A stretch of DNA of 60,000 bases from Membranipora membranacea (GCA_914767715.1 OU612069.1:28705387-28765386); one strand, 5' to 3'; shown: positions 1-12,575, counted from the first letter of the stretch. Numbers and translations: made by a program. The notes: generated by a model not told the origin, from the letters alone.

Positions 1-1
1 T

Positions 2-199
2 AAACTGTACTCTAACACTGATGGTTACTGTGACAGTCAGATATATGACTTTGCTTTATATGTGACTACTGATATGTGGCCTGTCACTGGGGTGGTTCTT
101 AAAAAAGGAAGTGCAGTCAGGGAGAGCACTTCATACATAACCCCTTGCTTGCCAACCCCTACCTTGTATAGGGGTGCGTTAAACCCCTACCTTGTATAG
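2..199 (+). CDS. TMEM272-like last-exon copy, partial (5' end outside window)
   Basis: This is the terminal exon of a TMEM272-like tetraspan membrane protein, cut by the window edge. The frame reads KLYSNTDGYC, then IYDFALYVTT and MWPVTGVVL. It aligns residue by residue with the last exons of the two complete copies at 6292-6506 (minus) and 18590-18837 (plus). After GVVL the frame differs from the minus copy and runs into the minisatellite, stopping at 197-199. The cysteine-rich fourth membrane segment of the 18.6 kb copy is missing, so this copy may be decayed. The DNA similarity to the minus copy continues past the stop through the 3' flank to about position 720. Membership of the family is clear; whether it is expressed is not. 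Confidence 0.6.
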   Translation, partial: KLYSNTDGYCDSQIYDFALYVTTDMWPVTGVVLKKGSAVRESTSYITPCLPTPTLYRGALNPYLV

Positions 200-478
200 G
201 GGTGCGTTGAACCCCTACCTTGTATAGGGGTGCGTTAAATCCCTACCTTGTATAGGGGTGCGTTAAACCCCTACCTTGTATAGGGGTGCGTTAAACATGT
301 GTATCAGCCAACCCCTACCTTGTATAGAGGTGCAATATACAAACCCCTACCTTGTATAGGGGTGCGTTGAACCCCTACCTTGTATAGAGGTGCGTTAAAC
401 ATGTGTATCAACCAACCCCTACCTTGTATAGGGGTGCGTTAAACCCCTACCTTGTATAGGGGTGCGTTAAACATGTCT
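154..478. repeat. 27-bp minisatellite, about 10 units
   Basis: Tandem units of about 27 bp carry the core CCCTACCTTGTATAGGGG followed by TGCGTTAA. Two runs are separated by short ACATGTGTATCA spacers. Each unit is itself a small hairpin, with CCCCTA pairing with TAGGGG. A single diverged unit sits at the matching place downstream of the minus-strand TMEM272-like gene (6240-6270), so the array appears to have grown from one ancestral unit. Confidence 0.9.
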
Positions 479-2900
479 ATCAGTTTTAATTCTGTCAGCA
501 TATTCTTATTCCCCCCCCCCCCCGGGTGGACATCGAATAGCAATTAAGTTCATATTATCATCACTTTTATTAGCATTCTACATATACAGTAATTTGAAAA
601 CCAGAACAATATTCAGCCTGTGTTTAAACTAACCTTTACTCCTTACAAAATTTGGTCAAAGCTTTCGTATGAAAAAAAGTTCTACAATAAAATGATTTCC
701 TATCTATTACGATAACCTATTCATGGTTGACAAACTTAGACCTAGTGAAATATAGGCATATAGTCATGATTATAAAAACTCTCCAATTTATATGCACTCT
801 GGTAGATTAAGAGTCTCAAATGTCTTCAGTGAGGTTTTTATTTCTATCACTGTCACTGTCACTGTCACAGTCTCCCTCTCAGTGTCCCAAGTCACAGTCA
901 GATAGAGCGATGGGGTTTATAAGACCAAAGTGATCTATATGTGTTTGTCTACCGTAGCCAGTGTCGTCTCGAAAGACCTAGCAACAGGTAAAGGAGTCGG
1001 CTCATCAAATTTTTGAGGGATTTATTTGTGCCAGGGGTGGGCAGGATTAGGATTTTCTCTGTTTTAAGAAAGACCATGTTTGGGCCTCTATACTAAGAGA
1101 ATGAGAGTCAGCCAACATGACCACAAGTTGATTAGACTGAAGTACCACTTTTTTCACAAAGCCTCAGCACAAGTACACTGGTCAGGGTAGAGTGAAAGAG
1201 AGTAACTCAGGTCACAGACTCAAGTAAATACAAGTAATGTTAAAGAAATAGGTCTCAAAGTCAAGTGATAATCCAAACTGCGGACTATGAAATATGGCAA
1301 ATAGACCTTATGATTTAGTCATGGCTTGGTCAGGGTTGCAATACTTGAGGGATTTGTCTAATATTAAAAGAGTGGGAGAAAACTCCAATCATGGTTGAAA
1401 TTTATTGCTTATGGTGTCTGAAAGCTATGAAGATGTATTGTCTATCACAGCATTGTATCATATAGAATATCAGACTGCATTGGACAAGAATTGTTACGCA
1501 ATAGTAACGTATAATAACTCATGAGTATACTAATGAATAGAGTAGAGTGGAGTGGAGTCACGACTACCAAAAGTAGAGTAAGAGTGGAGTGATTTTGACC
1601 TTGTACCCCAACTGGAGTGAACTCAAGTATAGGAGTAGAAAACTCGAGTTGTCCACTCCTGATTTGTGAATGTTCGTTTAGTTGGCCTTAAAGCCTGCTT
1701 ACTTTCAACAGTAGTTTTCTGGCTGCTCATAACTCAACGTAGCACATTGAAGGAGTGGCAAAGTTGATATCTAGTTATCATATTGGCATCCTAAGGTGTT
1801 TGACAGGATAAATTATCAACAGTCAAGACACATACATCAGAGTGGAGTGAATGCTACAATCATTCCTTTTACTCCTAGCTACATTCATGATAGAGTACTA
1901 GAATACATCAATTTGCAAGCGGACAAGGTTTTTCACCTATACTTATTCAATGCAGGTACACTGGCTGTATAATAAACAGCAGAGTCACTCACTCTTCTTA
2001 GTTTTGTTTGCTGCCCGACAAAAAGATCCTTGATTGTTTTGCTAGTATTACCAGAAACTTTTTTTGTATGCATTGCGAAATATTTATGCTGTTCTGAATT
2101 GGCAATGAAAACAGTCGCTGGCTGTAGTGCTGTATGGGACATGTCTCACTGCGCTCAAGGCATACACAGCATCGTTGTTGGTGCTGTAGGGGATGCATGA
2201 GTGCTGTAATACTTGTCCCATTTAGCACATGTCACACGCCTTTGAACACTGAGTGTTGGATTGGACCTATAATCTGTCTTACCACGCAATATCAGCTGCA
2301 TGAACAAAGCCTCTGCTATGATTTTTTCCACAAAACTGACTACTGCACATGCATGACTGGGCTTTTCTGTAATGACAATATTTGGATTTTCTTTTATTTA
2401 TACAAATGAACTTTTAGCCCAGGATATATGCTGCTAACCGGACTCTATGATTAAGTCCCTTAAATTTCATAGTTTCAATTCAAGGATAAACAGCTATATG
2501 ATATAAAGTGAATCAAAAAAAGCTAGCAAGAGGCCGAGTTATCCCCTCTTGAAATGGTGTAGGAAACCAAATTTAATCCAGGGATCCCCATTTTCCCTAC
2601 CTAAATTGAATAGCGTTTTTACCCGATTTCAACAGGAGACAATTTGCCTCTCGATAGCTCGTTTAAAAGTGTTGACAAGTTCCCTCAAAAAGTAGGTTTT
2701 GAGTTACAGCTCTTGCTAACATCATTTGTATACGGGATAAAATTTAAATTATCATAAAATGTAACCCCAACATCTATAATCTTATCTTTATTTCAAACCA
2801 TTGGTATGCTATGTTAAGAAAAGATTTTTATACATTATCTTGAGACCTTTTATCAAATACTGAATATTTTAGCACAGCACCAAGACTTTTATCGATAATT
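479..2900. other. Gene-free stretch; duplicated flank then unassigned sequence
   Basis: From 479 to about 720 the DNA is similar to the reverse complement of 6060-6235, the 3' flank of the minus TMEM272-like gene. It includes a poly-C run near 512-523. At 840-900 there is a CTGTCA-rich stretch and a short match to the CAAGTCACAGTC repeat of TMEM272-like exon 2, too short to call an exon. A GAGTGGAGT-rich segment lies at 1540-1640. The small ORFs at 1.9-2.4 kb have no recognisable content. Confidence 0.5.
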
Positions 2901-2984
2901 TTTTATTTCCCGAATGAATAAACCCATCTTTCCATCCAAAGAGTATGTGGAAAGATTTAACAGATGCATCATCAATAGAAATAT

Positions 2985-3904
2985 GAAATATCTGCCTATG
3001 ACGACAAGAGATCCACCAAGACAACCATGGGATACACTTGGGTGAGATCTATTTGAACTCAAAGGGAAATACTATCTTCTAATGATAGATTATTATTCCC
3101 GCTGGATAGAGGTACTAGAGATAAAGAGTAAAACAAGCAAAGTAGTTGCAAGGAAGATGAAGAGTGTGCTTGCAAGGTTTGGTATCCCCAGCAAGATGAG
3201 ATGCGATAATGGACCATGCTATATAGGGGCAGCTTTGAAAGACTTTGTTGACAAATACAAGATCCAACTTACTACCAGCAGTCCTCATTATCCAAAGATT
3301 AACGGCCTTGCTGAAAAAGGGGTGCAGACGGTCAAAGACATATGGAAAAAAGACTAGAACTTAGCGCATCTATAGGAACACTCCTCTAGAGAATGGAAGG
3401 ACACCTGCAAAGCTATTGTTGGGGAGGATCGTGAGGACAAACATTCGGACAGGAAAAAGCACGTTCCGGAAGAAGAGTTCAGAGAAAGGGACAAACAAAA
3501 CAGAAGGAAGCAAGGACAGGAGAAAAATGGTCCACAGTGTGAGTATAGTATGAGTGAAAACAGAGAAACGGAGGGAAGAGGGGCATAATTGAAAACAGGA
3601 GGGCGGAGCCAGATAAACAGGAGGGCGGAGCCAGATAAACAGGAGGGCGGAGCCAGATAGCTTTGACATGAAAGTAGAGGGGTAAATATTAAGAAGAAAC
3701 TGGAGACACTTGAGAAATCTAAATACAACGAGGCCATAGGAATTAGATCTGAACCCAAGTGATACCAGCAGCAATGAAGTAGAGACAGTAAGTGGGAGTG
3801 AGGAGAGTGGAAGTGAAAGTGAACCAGAGGAAGCTAAGGCTGAACCAAAGGTAGCGAGCAGGCCACACAGAATCAAGTCCAGGAAACACTTGCCAGCCGA
3901 TTAA
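2985..3904 (+). pseudogene. Decayed Ty3/Gypsy pol: integrase core and C-terminal tail
   Basis: The open part at 3082-3357 is a retrotransposon integrase catalytic core. It shows DYYSRW (first catalytic Asp), RCDNGPCY (second Asp) and GLAEKGVQTV (catalytic Glu), all in the expected order. Just upstream, PWDTLG and DLFELKGKYYLL are separated by an in-frame TGA near 3043. After the stop at 3355-3357 the family sequence resumes in another frame from 3371 with YRNTPLENGRTPAKLLLG. The acidic and basic tail ends at 3904. No protease, reverse transcriptase or LTR was found, so this is a dead 3' fragment of a Ty3/Gypsy element, closest in style to cnidarian/nematode K02A2.6-type pol proteins. Confidence 0.85.
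3597..3660. repeat. 22-bp tandem repeat, three copies
   Basis: Three head-to-tail copies of a 22-bp unit beginning AGGAGGGCGGAGCC, the last cut short, lie inside the decayed pol region between the integrase and its C-terminal tail. Confidence 0.9.
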
Positions 3905-4320
3905 TCATTGGATTAACGTTTTTGTTTTAGATCGTCTTAGAGATCTGAGGTAACAGTATTGCAAGAAATTTAAAGATAGAAGACTCGAGGAGGGACCACC
4001 TTGAGAGAAATGTTGTCAGAGGCGAGAGTTAAGGAGAGGACGTTGTTCATTTTTGGAATACCAGATTTGTGGAGGAAAGGGGCCAAAATAATGGAGGGAG
4101 ATGTTGTCCAACGCTTGGAGAAGCAGATCTGGTGTGTGGACTGGACTGGACTGGACAGTGGCCACCTTCTACCATCCAAAGTTTGCCTATTGCGGGGAGA
4201 AGAAGGCCGTCACGCAGATCAAACACTTGATCATAAAGACAAACCTGGCTAATGAGAATGCTACACCTGACCTCCACAATACGATGTACTACCAGGAGAA
4301 CCACCAGATAATTCTGAAAC
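3905..4320. other. Unassigned sequence between Gypsy remnant and hexamer array
   Basis: Two overlapping frames are open here (4001-4252 and 4101-4320, plus strand). Fragments such as MLSEARVKERTLFIFGIPDL look protein-like, but I do not recognise a family. It may be a further decayed part of the mobile element. It also holds a short GGACT repeat near 4138-4152. Confidence 0.3.
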
Positions 4321-4321
4321 A

Positions 4322-4679
4322 GAGAGAGGGAGAGGGAGAGGGAGAGGGAGAGGGAGAGGGAGAGGGAGAGGGAGAGGGAGAGGGAGAGGGAGAGGGAGAG
4401 GGAGAGGGAGAGGGAGAGGGAGAGGGAGAGGGAGAGGGAGAGGGAGAGGGAGAGGGAGAGGGAGAGGGAGAGGGAGAGGGAGAGGGAGAGGGAGAGGGAG
4501 AGGGAGAGGGAGAGGGAGAGGGAGAGGGAGAGGGAGAGGGAGAGGGAGAGGGAGAGGGAGAGGGAGAGGGAGAGGGAGAGGGAGAGGGAGAGGGAGAGGG
4601 AGAGGGAGAGGGAGAGGGAGAGGGAGAGGGAGAGGGAGAGGGAGAGGGAGAGGGAGAGGGAGAGGGAGAGGGAGAGGGA
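4322..4679. repeat. (GAGGGA)n hexanucleotide array, about 59 copies
   Basis: A 358-bp run of GAGGGA is visually perfect and all-purine on the plus strand. It keeps three frames open and so creates long spurious ORFs of Glu-Gly, Pro-Ser or Pro-Leu dipeptides, none of which should be taken as a gene. Confidence 0.97.
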
Positions 4680-5150
4680 CTAACCACTGTAGAAAATTGA
4701 AACCCCAAGAACACAATTCTGGGGATATGATTTCAGTATCTACAATACAATGACTTTGTTGGGCAGCAATCGCCGTATGCCCAAAACAAAAGGTAAACGT
4801 TCATGAAATATAATATGAACAATTGGATGAGTCAGATGAAACTGTAGGCATTCATTGATCTCTTTTATAGCTGTCTGTTTGAAAGTATTTCCATATCCTA
4901 GCTCAGTTAGTCAGTTTCTTTCTCTAATGTTCATCGTATTTAGCTTATGACCAGAAGAATCCACAACTTGTGTAATTCAAACAAAGTAGGTTGTGGTATA
5001 ACATGAATAGACAGGAGACGCACCTTGTGATTTGTAACTCTGCAAATCAGATTCAACCAGGTCTCATACGGCTGCTCTCTTATGCTGCCTTTGTGCCACA
5101 TTTGATGAGATGACAGTAGGAGAATGTAAATCATTCAAATCTTCAATTCG

Positions 5151-5360
5151 CAGGACACAGCGAGTTGTCGGACACAGCCAGTTGTCGGACACAGCGGGTT
5201 GTAGGACACAGCGAGTTGTCGGACACAGCGAGTTGTCGGACACAGCGAGTTGTCGGACACAGCGAGTTGTAGGACACAGCGAGTTGTAGGACACAGCGAG
5301 TTGTAGGACAAAGCGAGTTGTAGGACACAGCGAGTTGTCGGACACAGCGAGTTGTCGGAC
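5151..5360. repeat. 17-bp minisatellite, about 12 copies
   Basis: Tandem 17-bp units of the form GACACAGCGAGTTGTCG run the whole interval. Units carry either CGG or AGG at one position, and one unit has AAAGC for ACAGC. No gene overlaps. The flanks (4680-5150 and 5361-6290) hold no supported gene. Confidence 0.93.
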
Positions 5361-6291
5361 CAGATATTTATATGAATAACTGCAATTATGCTGTTGTTGA
5401 TCTTGAAGTCTAATTGCTAACGGCATCAGGGGTAAAGCTGGACTTGTTCAGCAATCATTATTCATAATTCATAATTAGATTGAAAAAATAGTGCATGGGT
5501 TTTTCCTGTACTCTTATGACTTGATGGTGTATTGATAAAAGGTGAAGATATCCAGAACAGATCGTGGGACAAAATAGGTGACCTGGTTCTTGGTGACATT
5601 ACGTTGTATCACCATCTGATATTCAGAGGGGACAATAATAGGAGTGACTGTGAATCACTGGGCAAACTTCACATGATTGGACGCCTGATACTGATCTCCT
5701 TAAATTATTTTACGCTCAAAGTGTTCGGGAGCTCTAAATACAGTGTTGTGTCTAGGCATATGACATCTAAGGGGTTTTTAGTATCTATCTGTAAACATTT
5801 TTTGTAAAGTGTTTGCCACCTATTATTAGAATAACTGAAGAATCAGGACTCTAGATTTATAACTCACTTGTTTGAATCTTTATGACCTCTTGATTAAGAT
5901 AACTTGTTGAAGTATGTGGAACAAAATATACAGTCTGATACTAAGTGACACAATCATTGTTAGAATCAATTTTAATGGACTAAGAATATTATGGTAGGAA
6001 ATGTGAATGTTGGTATTGTTGTGGAACTTTATTTCCAACAAAAGCTTTAAATATATTTTGTTAGGAGGAAACATTAATAAATGTCCGCAAGCTTAACATT
6101 TACCAATTCATGGTTTTCAAATTACTAGATATGGAAAACTTATAAAAGTAAAAATAATAGGAAATTAATTGCTAGTCATTGTTCTCTTCTGGGGTATACA
6201 AGAATGTGCTGACAGAATTAGAATAATTACAAATGCCTGCGCACCCCTATAAAAGCTAGGGGTCGGCAAGCTAGAGTTATGTATGGAAGTT

Positions 6292-8749
6292 TTAGACATA
6301 GTTTAAGACATAGTATCCAAGAACCACACCGGTGACAGGCCACATAGCGATAGTTTCATATAAAGCATAGTCGTATATCAGACCGTAACAGTAACCATCA
6401 GAGTCAGAGTACAGTTTACTCCTAGTGAAGGTGCAGTCTGATGTTGTGTTCAGTGGATTGATTCTAGGGTCTCTGCATTCCTTCATCCCAGACAACCAGA
6501 TGGTACCTGAACAAATAAGTGATTCATTAGTAGTGGTACTGAGAGCAAAAGCAGTGAGGGTTAGCTTATCATTCTCCACCATGAATTCAAGATATCTCAA
6601 CATCAAAACCATTCATTTGTCTTTTCATAGTTTATTCAATTTCAAACTAATATGACTGGCCATTTTACTCACCTAAAATAGTCCAGACAAATAGAAAAAC
6701 TCCTAGTATCCTTACACCCCAGGCGCAGAAAGTGGACGCCTTAGACTTGAAAGAGGCTTCATCTCCTAAAGTCATGAGAAAATATTTTACTTTTGTTAAG
6801 TTACAGATCGAGCATCAAGATGCACTACTAACTTCTAGATTCCGTATCACACACACTCATTAATATATTATATTGGAAAGAGGTTGTGTTACAAAAGGAC
6901 AAATGTCTTCAAGGGTATCGATGAGAAACAGAATTAGGCATTTTGCGAAATCTTATAATTGTTTCCTCATTATTTTGCACATTTCACACTCTGAGCTTGT
7001 CCTAGTGAAACTTTGAACCAGATTGTTTCATGCACCATGAAATGGTCGTATCTCTTTTCAGTTGAAAGTTCCAGCCAGAAATGGCAACCTTAATATTGTA
7101 AAGTCTGTATATCAAAAACCTTTTATACTTACTTTTGTAATAAAAACATCCGAACAATGTACAAAATCCTGCCCATGCAAAATAAGCCATTCCCATCACA
7201 ATAAGGTAGATAGGCAGATAGCTTTGAGCAGGGCAGTCCTTTACTCGCCTAAGACCTGTAACAGAGATGCATGACTAGTATTATTATGTTTTAACTCTGT
7301 TGACTAACCTAACCAATCAAAGAAGTCTACATGAAATGTCTAAAGTGGGAAAGCCGGTATATAAGGCACCGTAAGATCACGATGAATTTTTTTAATCAGA
7401 ATGCGATGCGCTGATCCGGAATTGTGTGAGACGCATGCCCAATAACTTTTTTTTTCCGAAAATCGCATCGGATGGTAGTGAAAATACACCTGATGTCATA
7501 CAAAATTTAATTTACAAAAGTTTATGATTTATGGTTTTAGAGGTTGCCAAGATACCTTTATCAAGACTGAAAATGACCAATGCCTGCGAATAACAGTTTC
7601 TTATGTAACACACTTGACCACTTGTGAAAATATCAAGTGCAAAATTCAAATGCAAAATGGACTGGCCTGTCTCAGCCTCTAATTACATTGACAAGCCCCC
7701 CCCCCCCCCACCCCCCCCCCCCCCCCCCCGCGCTCCTCTTTAACAACTACCCGCAATGTATGAAAGAACCCTTGTTAAGAGTTTGGATTTGAGTGTTGTA
7801 ATAAACAACATAACAATAGTGCATAAGTTGCATGCCGAAGACTAATAGAAACTGATTGCCCATTTTGAGCCTTAATACCCGTAAATGATTCATCTTACTA
7901 AGAGCTAAACCCATCGATCCTTTACACATGACACTATTCCGTTCCCAGGACCAACAGACACTTCATTCCACTCACCCAGACCATTTCCTAGTCCAATCAG
8001 CGCTCCCACTCCCAAACCGTAACAGGAACTAACTACCACTGTGATAACGAGCCTAGCTTCGATCTCAGAAAAGAATCTGGCTACTTTAGAGCAGCACTCG
8101 ATAGTGGCCTTCTTCAGGTTATCCATGAGTCCATCCGACTTCTCCATAAGATTTGTTACTTCATCAGTCTGTGACTTGACAGAGATTGGAGACTCTGACT
8201 CTGAATTGTGTGACTCTATCTTTGTCTGTGACTCGAACACATCAACAGACTTTGACTCGGACACTTCATCAGACTGTGACTTGGTAAACTTGACATACAT
8301 TATAGACCCTGACTCTGGCTGTGACTCTGACTCAGACTTGAACACTTCATCAGACTGTGACTTGAGAGACTTGAGGGACTTTTGATAATCTGACTCAGAC
8401 TGGTACTCTAACTGTGATACAGACAGCGGAGGTGCTAAAAAATATTATCATCACAGTTTATTTGGTAAAACCTTAGAAGACATAACAATTGAATGCGATA
8501 CATCTTTACAGCGCATAGGTATTCTCAAAACAGTGGCATTTATTTACTGAATACAGTTACTCTGAAGAGATAGTATATCCTTTTGAAATGAGAAAAAAGC
8601 AGTAAGCTTTGATATAAAACAAGCTGAAAAAGCGACAATTGTAATGCAATTTTGGACCCTTCCTTGTTTCCAACAGTAAGTGTCTAGCAGAGAGCCCAAC
8701 ATCCCTATTTATAGTCTCTGTTCTGTGAAATCTCACCTTCGGCGTCCAT
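6292..8749 (-). CDS. TMEM272-like tetraspan membrane protein with expanded Ser/Gln-rich N-terminus
   Basis: Five exons on the minus strand: 8749-8737, 8434-7976, 7255-7133, 6765-6673 and 6506-6292 (stop TAA). All introns are GT-AG and phase 1. The 300-residue product starts MDAEAPP and then has an acidic Ser/Gln-rich cytosolic stretch in which KSQ[S/T]DEV occurs three times. A membrane segment follows near VITVVVSSCYGLGVGAL. Exon 3 holds the family pattern KDCP...YLPIYLIVMG, exon 4 a segment ending GVFLFVWTILG, and exon 5 the lumenal KECRDP...DCTF loop. The C-terminus stops soon after WPVTGVVLGYY and lacks the cysteine-rich tail of its plus-strand paralogue. Exon 2 is 459 nt against 195 nt in the paralogue. 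The function of the family is not established. An intact frame and conserved splice sites argue for a working gene. Confidence 0.87.
7687..7730. repeat. Poly-C tract in TMEM272-like intron 2
   Basis: Nearly pure C over about 40 bases, interrupted by one A. It lies in the second intron of the minus-strand TMEM272-like gene. Similar shorter C runs occur near 512-523 and 20273-20287. Confidence 0.9.
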
Positions 8750-11700
8750 ATTTCTCTGATTGTAGTTATATACGTTATCCTCTGTTAGTCTCTGAGAAGG
8801 TAACTGTGGAGGTTTGTGCAGTGAACTAATTCTCATAGACCTAAATCTTACCATTAGTTGGAACTTTGTTTTATACGCCCATTAAATCCATTTAATCCTA
8901 GGGCTAGTAGTTGCAAAGCTTTAAGGTGTTTAGACAACATTCAGATACTTGTGTGTTTCGGGTCATTAGACAGAATGTTTCCTCATAGACTTAAATCTAA
9001 CTCATCTCATTTTTTATGTACAACCTTATAAGCCCATATACTCTGTATGTTGATTTAATGCTCAGGCATTAGCAGGCTGGTTTTGACAACTTTTAGATCA
9101 CATTAATCTCTATGTGACATCTGGGTCATTACTGGTGATGAATGTTTCCTCATAACTTAGAGTTACTACAGTAAAATTTTGATTAAATAACCGCTATCTA
9201 ATACACATACATAATCCTTCATCTACATCCTCATCCCTGTAAGATACATTAATCATTTAAATATTTTTGTATCAATGAATGTGTGGATAATCAAGCTGTT
9301 TCTAGTGGCATGAAAACTTTTAAAGATATCGCAAACATGTTTTTTTTTAATTTTAGCTTCTCATCACCAAGAGCCTGTATCAGCTGACCTTAACTGAAGG
9401 TATCGGGATATTTATACTGACAACTATTTACACTAACACTAGGGAATCAGCCTGTATCATATATATAAATATATATATAGGAATCTGCCCGTATAAAGGC
9501 ATATAGACAGTAATTTTCGGGATGAGGAGTGAATAAGACAATATTACGGGTTGGAGTAAGTTTGAGAAACAATCAACTCAACCCAAGATCAAGATCTGTT
9601 ACTGCGCAGACATCACATCCTGCTTTGATAAACCCCTTGCCAAACAGTCAGAATCTCTGGTTATTATGGAGATTTGTGTTAAGAGCACATAACTCCTTTA
9701 AACACAGGGTTCATGTAACAATTTAATGATTGCCTACCTCTTATTATTTACGAATAATTGCAAAGACCTGAAACCTGTTGGAACATGTATTGAATTAAAA
9801 CTAAAACCTTGGTAGTCTTAAAACTCAGACTATTATTGATGATTTCTTGAGTGAATTACCACCCATAATTCATAAAATTTGATTTTGAACGTCGAGACAG
9901 TCAAGGTACCTGTCAAACCTCCGATTAGAATCCGATGAAACTTCTGCATTCTAATCAGGTTGTGAAGATTACTTTGTTCAGAGGAGAAGTTTTCACCCGA
10001 CCCTTTAGACACGGTATATATATGAATCACACTCAATGTAAGTTGATAGAGTTGCTAATATTCATTGAACATTTGTACAGCTGCTAGCTTAGGATGTGCT
10101 GTGCTGTAACCTGAGAAAAATGGTGTGTGTAACAAAGACTGCAGACTACCTGTGTATTGTAAAGCTTCATCAGGAGATATACCCTTCTCGAAACTTCTAA
10201 ACAGCACTGCAAACAGCTACAATATGTATTATTTACAATCTCCTGATCAGCCATATATTTGAATTTATGAAGAAAAAAATACATGGCATTATATAATCAC
10301 TTCACAAGTGTATATTATCACGGACATGCAATCTTGTGGATAATAACGCTCAAACATAGACATTTTATCACAGGGTTAAGAACTAAGGCTAGAATCAGTG
10401 AGAGGGGAGGCTATATTTACCACCCGTCCAGGCATTTCCACAACTATTATACCAATTGCAGCTGGTCATCCCAGCATTTCGTTACTCTGCAGCTTTGTCA
10501 GTTGCAGGCACTATTCACTTTTCAGAACAAGCCCCATTTGATCTCATCTTGCCTAGTATACAAAGTTATCATAGCTCTAGGAGTTATAACTAAGAATAGG
10601 AAACTCTGTCCTCTATACTCACCCAGTTTAATCCAGTTTACCCGCTTTGCCCCTGCGACATATCAGTGGAGGAGGAGCGATTCCAGATGGAGGTAATCTT
10701 AAAGTTACTGCTGTATCAAACTAGATCTAATGCTAAGCTCTGAGAACACGAGTCACTTAGGACAGATCACAGCCACGAACGCTGATGATCAGCGTCTGTT
10801 AAACGACTGATGAATCAGACAGTGATAGCTTTATTTTTTATTTGTGCAAAACACTGATACCAGGCCAGTTAAGGATTCTCTGGTCAAGGTGTGACGGCGT
10901 TCATGTATGAATTTGCTTCTGCTAACATACAAAATTATTCTGTTGCATTTGAATAGTTAGAATGATTTGTAAAACTTAAAACTTGGATCATAGCATAGCA
11001 CATGACAGTGAAAATCAAATGCCAAACCCAAAGATAGTTTAAGGGCCAAAGTGGCTCCTGTTTATGACAAAACATAGGGTGGGCTGACCATAAAGAGGAA
11101 CGCAAGTTGACCTTAATCCTCGAACTGGGAGTGTGATACATCCTTAAAAACTAGAATGCATCTTAGAGGTGACGCCATAGAGGACCTCCTAATCATATGC
11201 AACAAACTGAAACGGGCACTAATCATTGGCAGTGACTTTGATCTTAGCCAATAGGCCGAGAAGAGGCTCCCAGTAGAATCCTGATACACCGCATTGTCGG
11301 AGGTGTTACTATAGAAGTTATTATTTATAGCTTTTTTAATTTGCAAAGGAAAAAAATGTGAAGCACACTCCAATTTCACTTTGTCTTGTCTGTGACCTTG
11401 TCATCAAATTATTTGCAGGCAGCAGATAGAGATAGTCTCGGGTATCTCTGCAATTGTTCGACATTAAACACTCAATGATGTGATACTTACATGAGAGACA
11501 ACTCATAAGAGAGAGATATCAGTGTGAATATCTACGACTTCAGAATCTTATCTGCAACAAATCTTCTGTGTTAGAAATAGCTGCTGTCGTTAAACATGTG
11601 GCTTGTAACAACGTACCCACCTATAGTGTGTCTTGATGTTCTTTATCGAGCAGATGATTCCTCTTCTTTTCAGCAAAGCTTGTTAAGACAGGCTAACCTC

Positions 11701-12575
11701 TTTTCGTACAGACCTAACACAAAAATGACAACTTATTTATAATCATATATATTACCATATAGGACAGACAGTTACAGCTTCATCAGCGACTGATCCTGAT
11801 GATAAGCATTTTAAACAACTGATAAATTGCTAAATGATAGATATACTACTCCGTATCATTAGATCAGGGTCTGTTACCATGTCATACCAAGGTTGAGCCA
11901 TGAGTTTGTGCTGGAGCATAATCCTTTCTACCAAAACGATATGTCCATTTTAAAACTGGTATTATAGCAAGATGCTCAACTGTTAAAATCACAAACAACT
12001 GTGCTCCTTCAGGCTCCAGGATGCATTCAAATATTATGCTTAAATGCTTTGCACCCAGAATCAATTATATTCTTCGTCCTCTCTGTGGCTCCATGCACCC
12101 AACATATCGAACGCTAATACTGCACTTATATATGCTTCAGTTCTAAATATTTTGACATTATTGTGCACCCATGTCTTAAAAGGGGCAACTCCTATTGATC
12201 AAATATTTTTCTCAAGATATATATCATTATAGTAGAATGACTTTTGTAATATAGCTCCGCCACCACAGAGGGAACAAACATATTCTAACACTGTAGTCCA
12301 TTGTAGTCTAGCTGTCTGTGTTCAGTCAGAAATCATCCTTAGCTAGCTGAATTGAGGTACATAATTTTCTAAACTGGGTCTTTGTAACCCCATGAAAATT
12401 GTACATACTATAACTACTCATATTTGTAATCCCTTTCTTAGCAAAACAAAAGTGTGCATGCATATCAATTGACATTATATCGCAATTATATGAAAGTTTT
12501 GTACCTGTGTTGATATCAACAACAGCAGTGCGCAAACAAAGCGGCAGCAAGCAACTGAGTTTGGAGCATACGTCA
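8750..12575. other. Gene-free stretch upstream of the minus TMEM272-like gene
   Basis: The first about 70 bases share CTCAGAGACT and CAGAGGATAAC blocks with the leader of the plus-strand paralogue (13906-13960), so the 5' flank was duplicated with the gene. Beyond that I see no supported gene. The longest open frame (10283-10696, plus) has no recognisable domain, no matching splice context and a composition like noncoding DNA. A short TA-rich run lies at 9460-9480. Confidence 0.5.

Noticed and set aside
154-478. CRISPR-like array
   Set aside because: The units are head-to-tail without unique spacers of constant size and lie in an animal genome; a minisatellite explains it. The same applies to 5151-5360 and 33233-33443.
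840-960. Possible TMEM272-like exon 2 remnant with CAAGTCACAGTCAGATA
   Set aside because: Only about 20 bases match, in a low-complexity CTGTCA context, and the frame stops at once.
3354-3876. Minus-strand ORFs of 134 and 168 codons rich in Phe, Leu and Ser
   Set aside because: They are antisense shadows of the decayed Gypsy pol and its 22-bp repeats, with no domain of their own.
4101-4716. Long ORFs of Glu-Gly, Pro-Leu and Pro-Ser repeats
   Set aside because: All are translations of the GAGGGA hexamer array, which has no stop in these frames.
10283-10696. 137-codon plus-strand ORF
   Set aside because: No signature, no start context, no splice-linked neighbour; composition resembles noncoding DNA.
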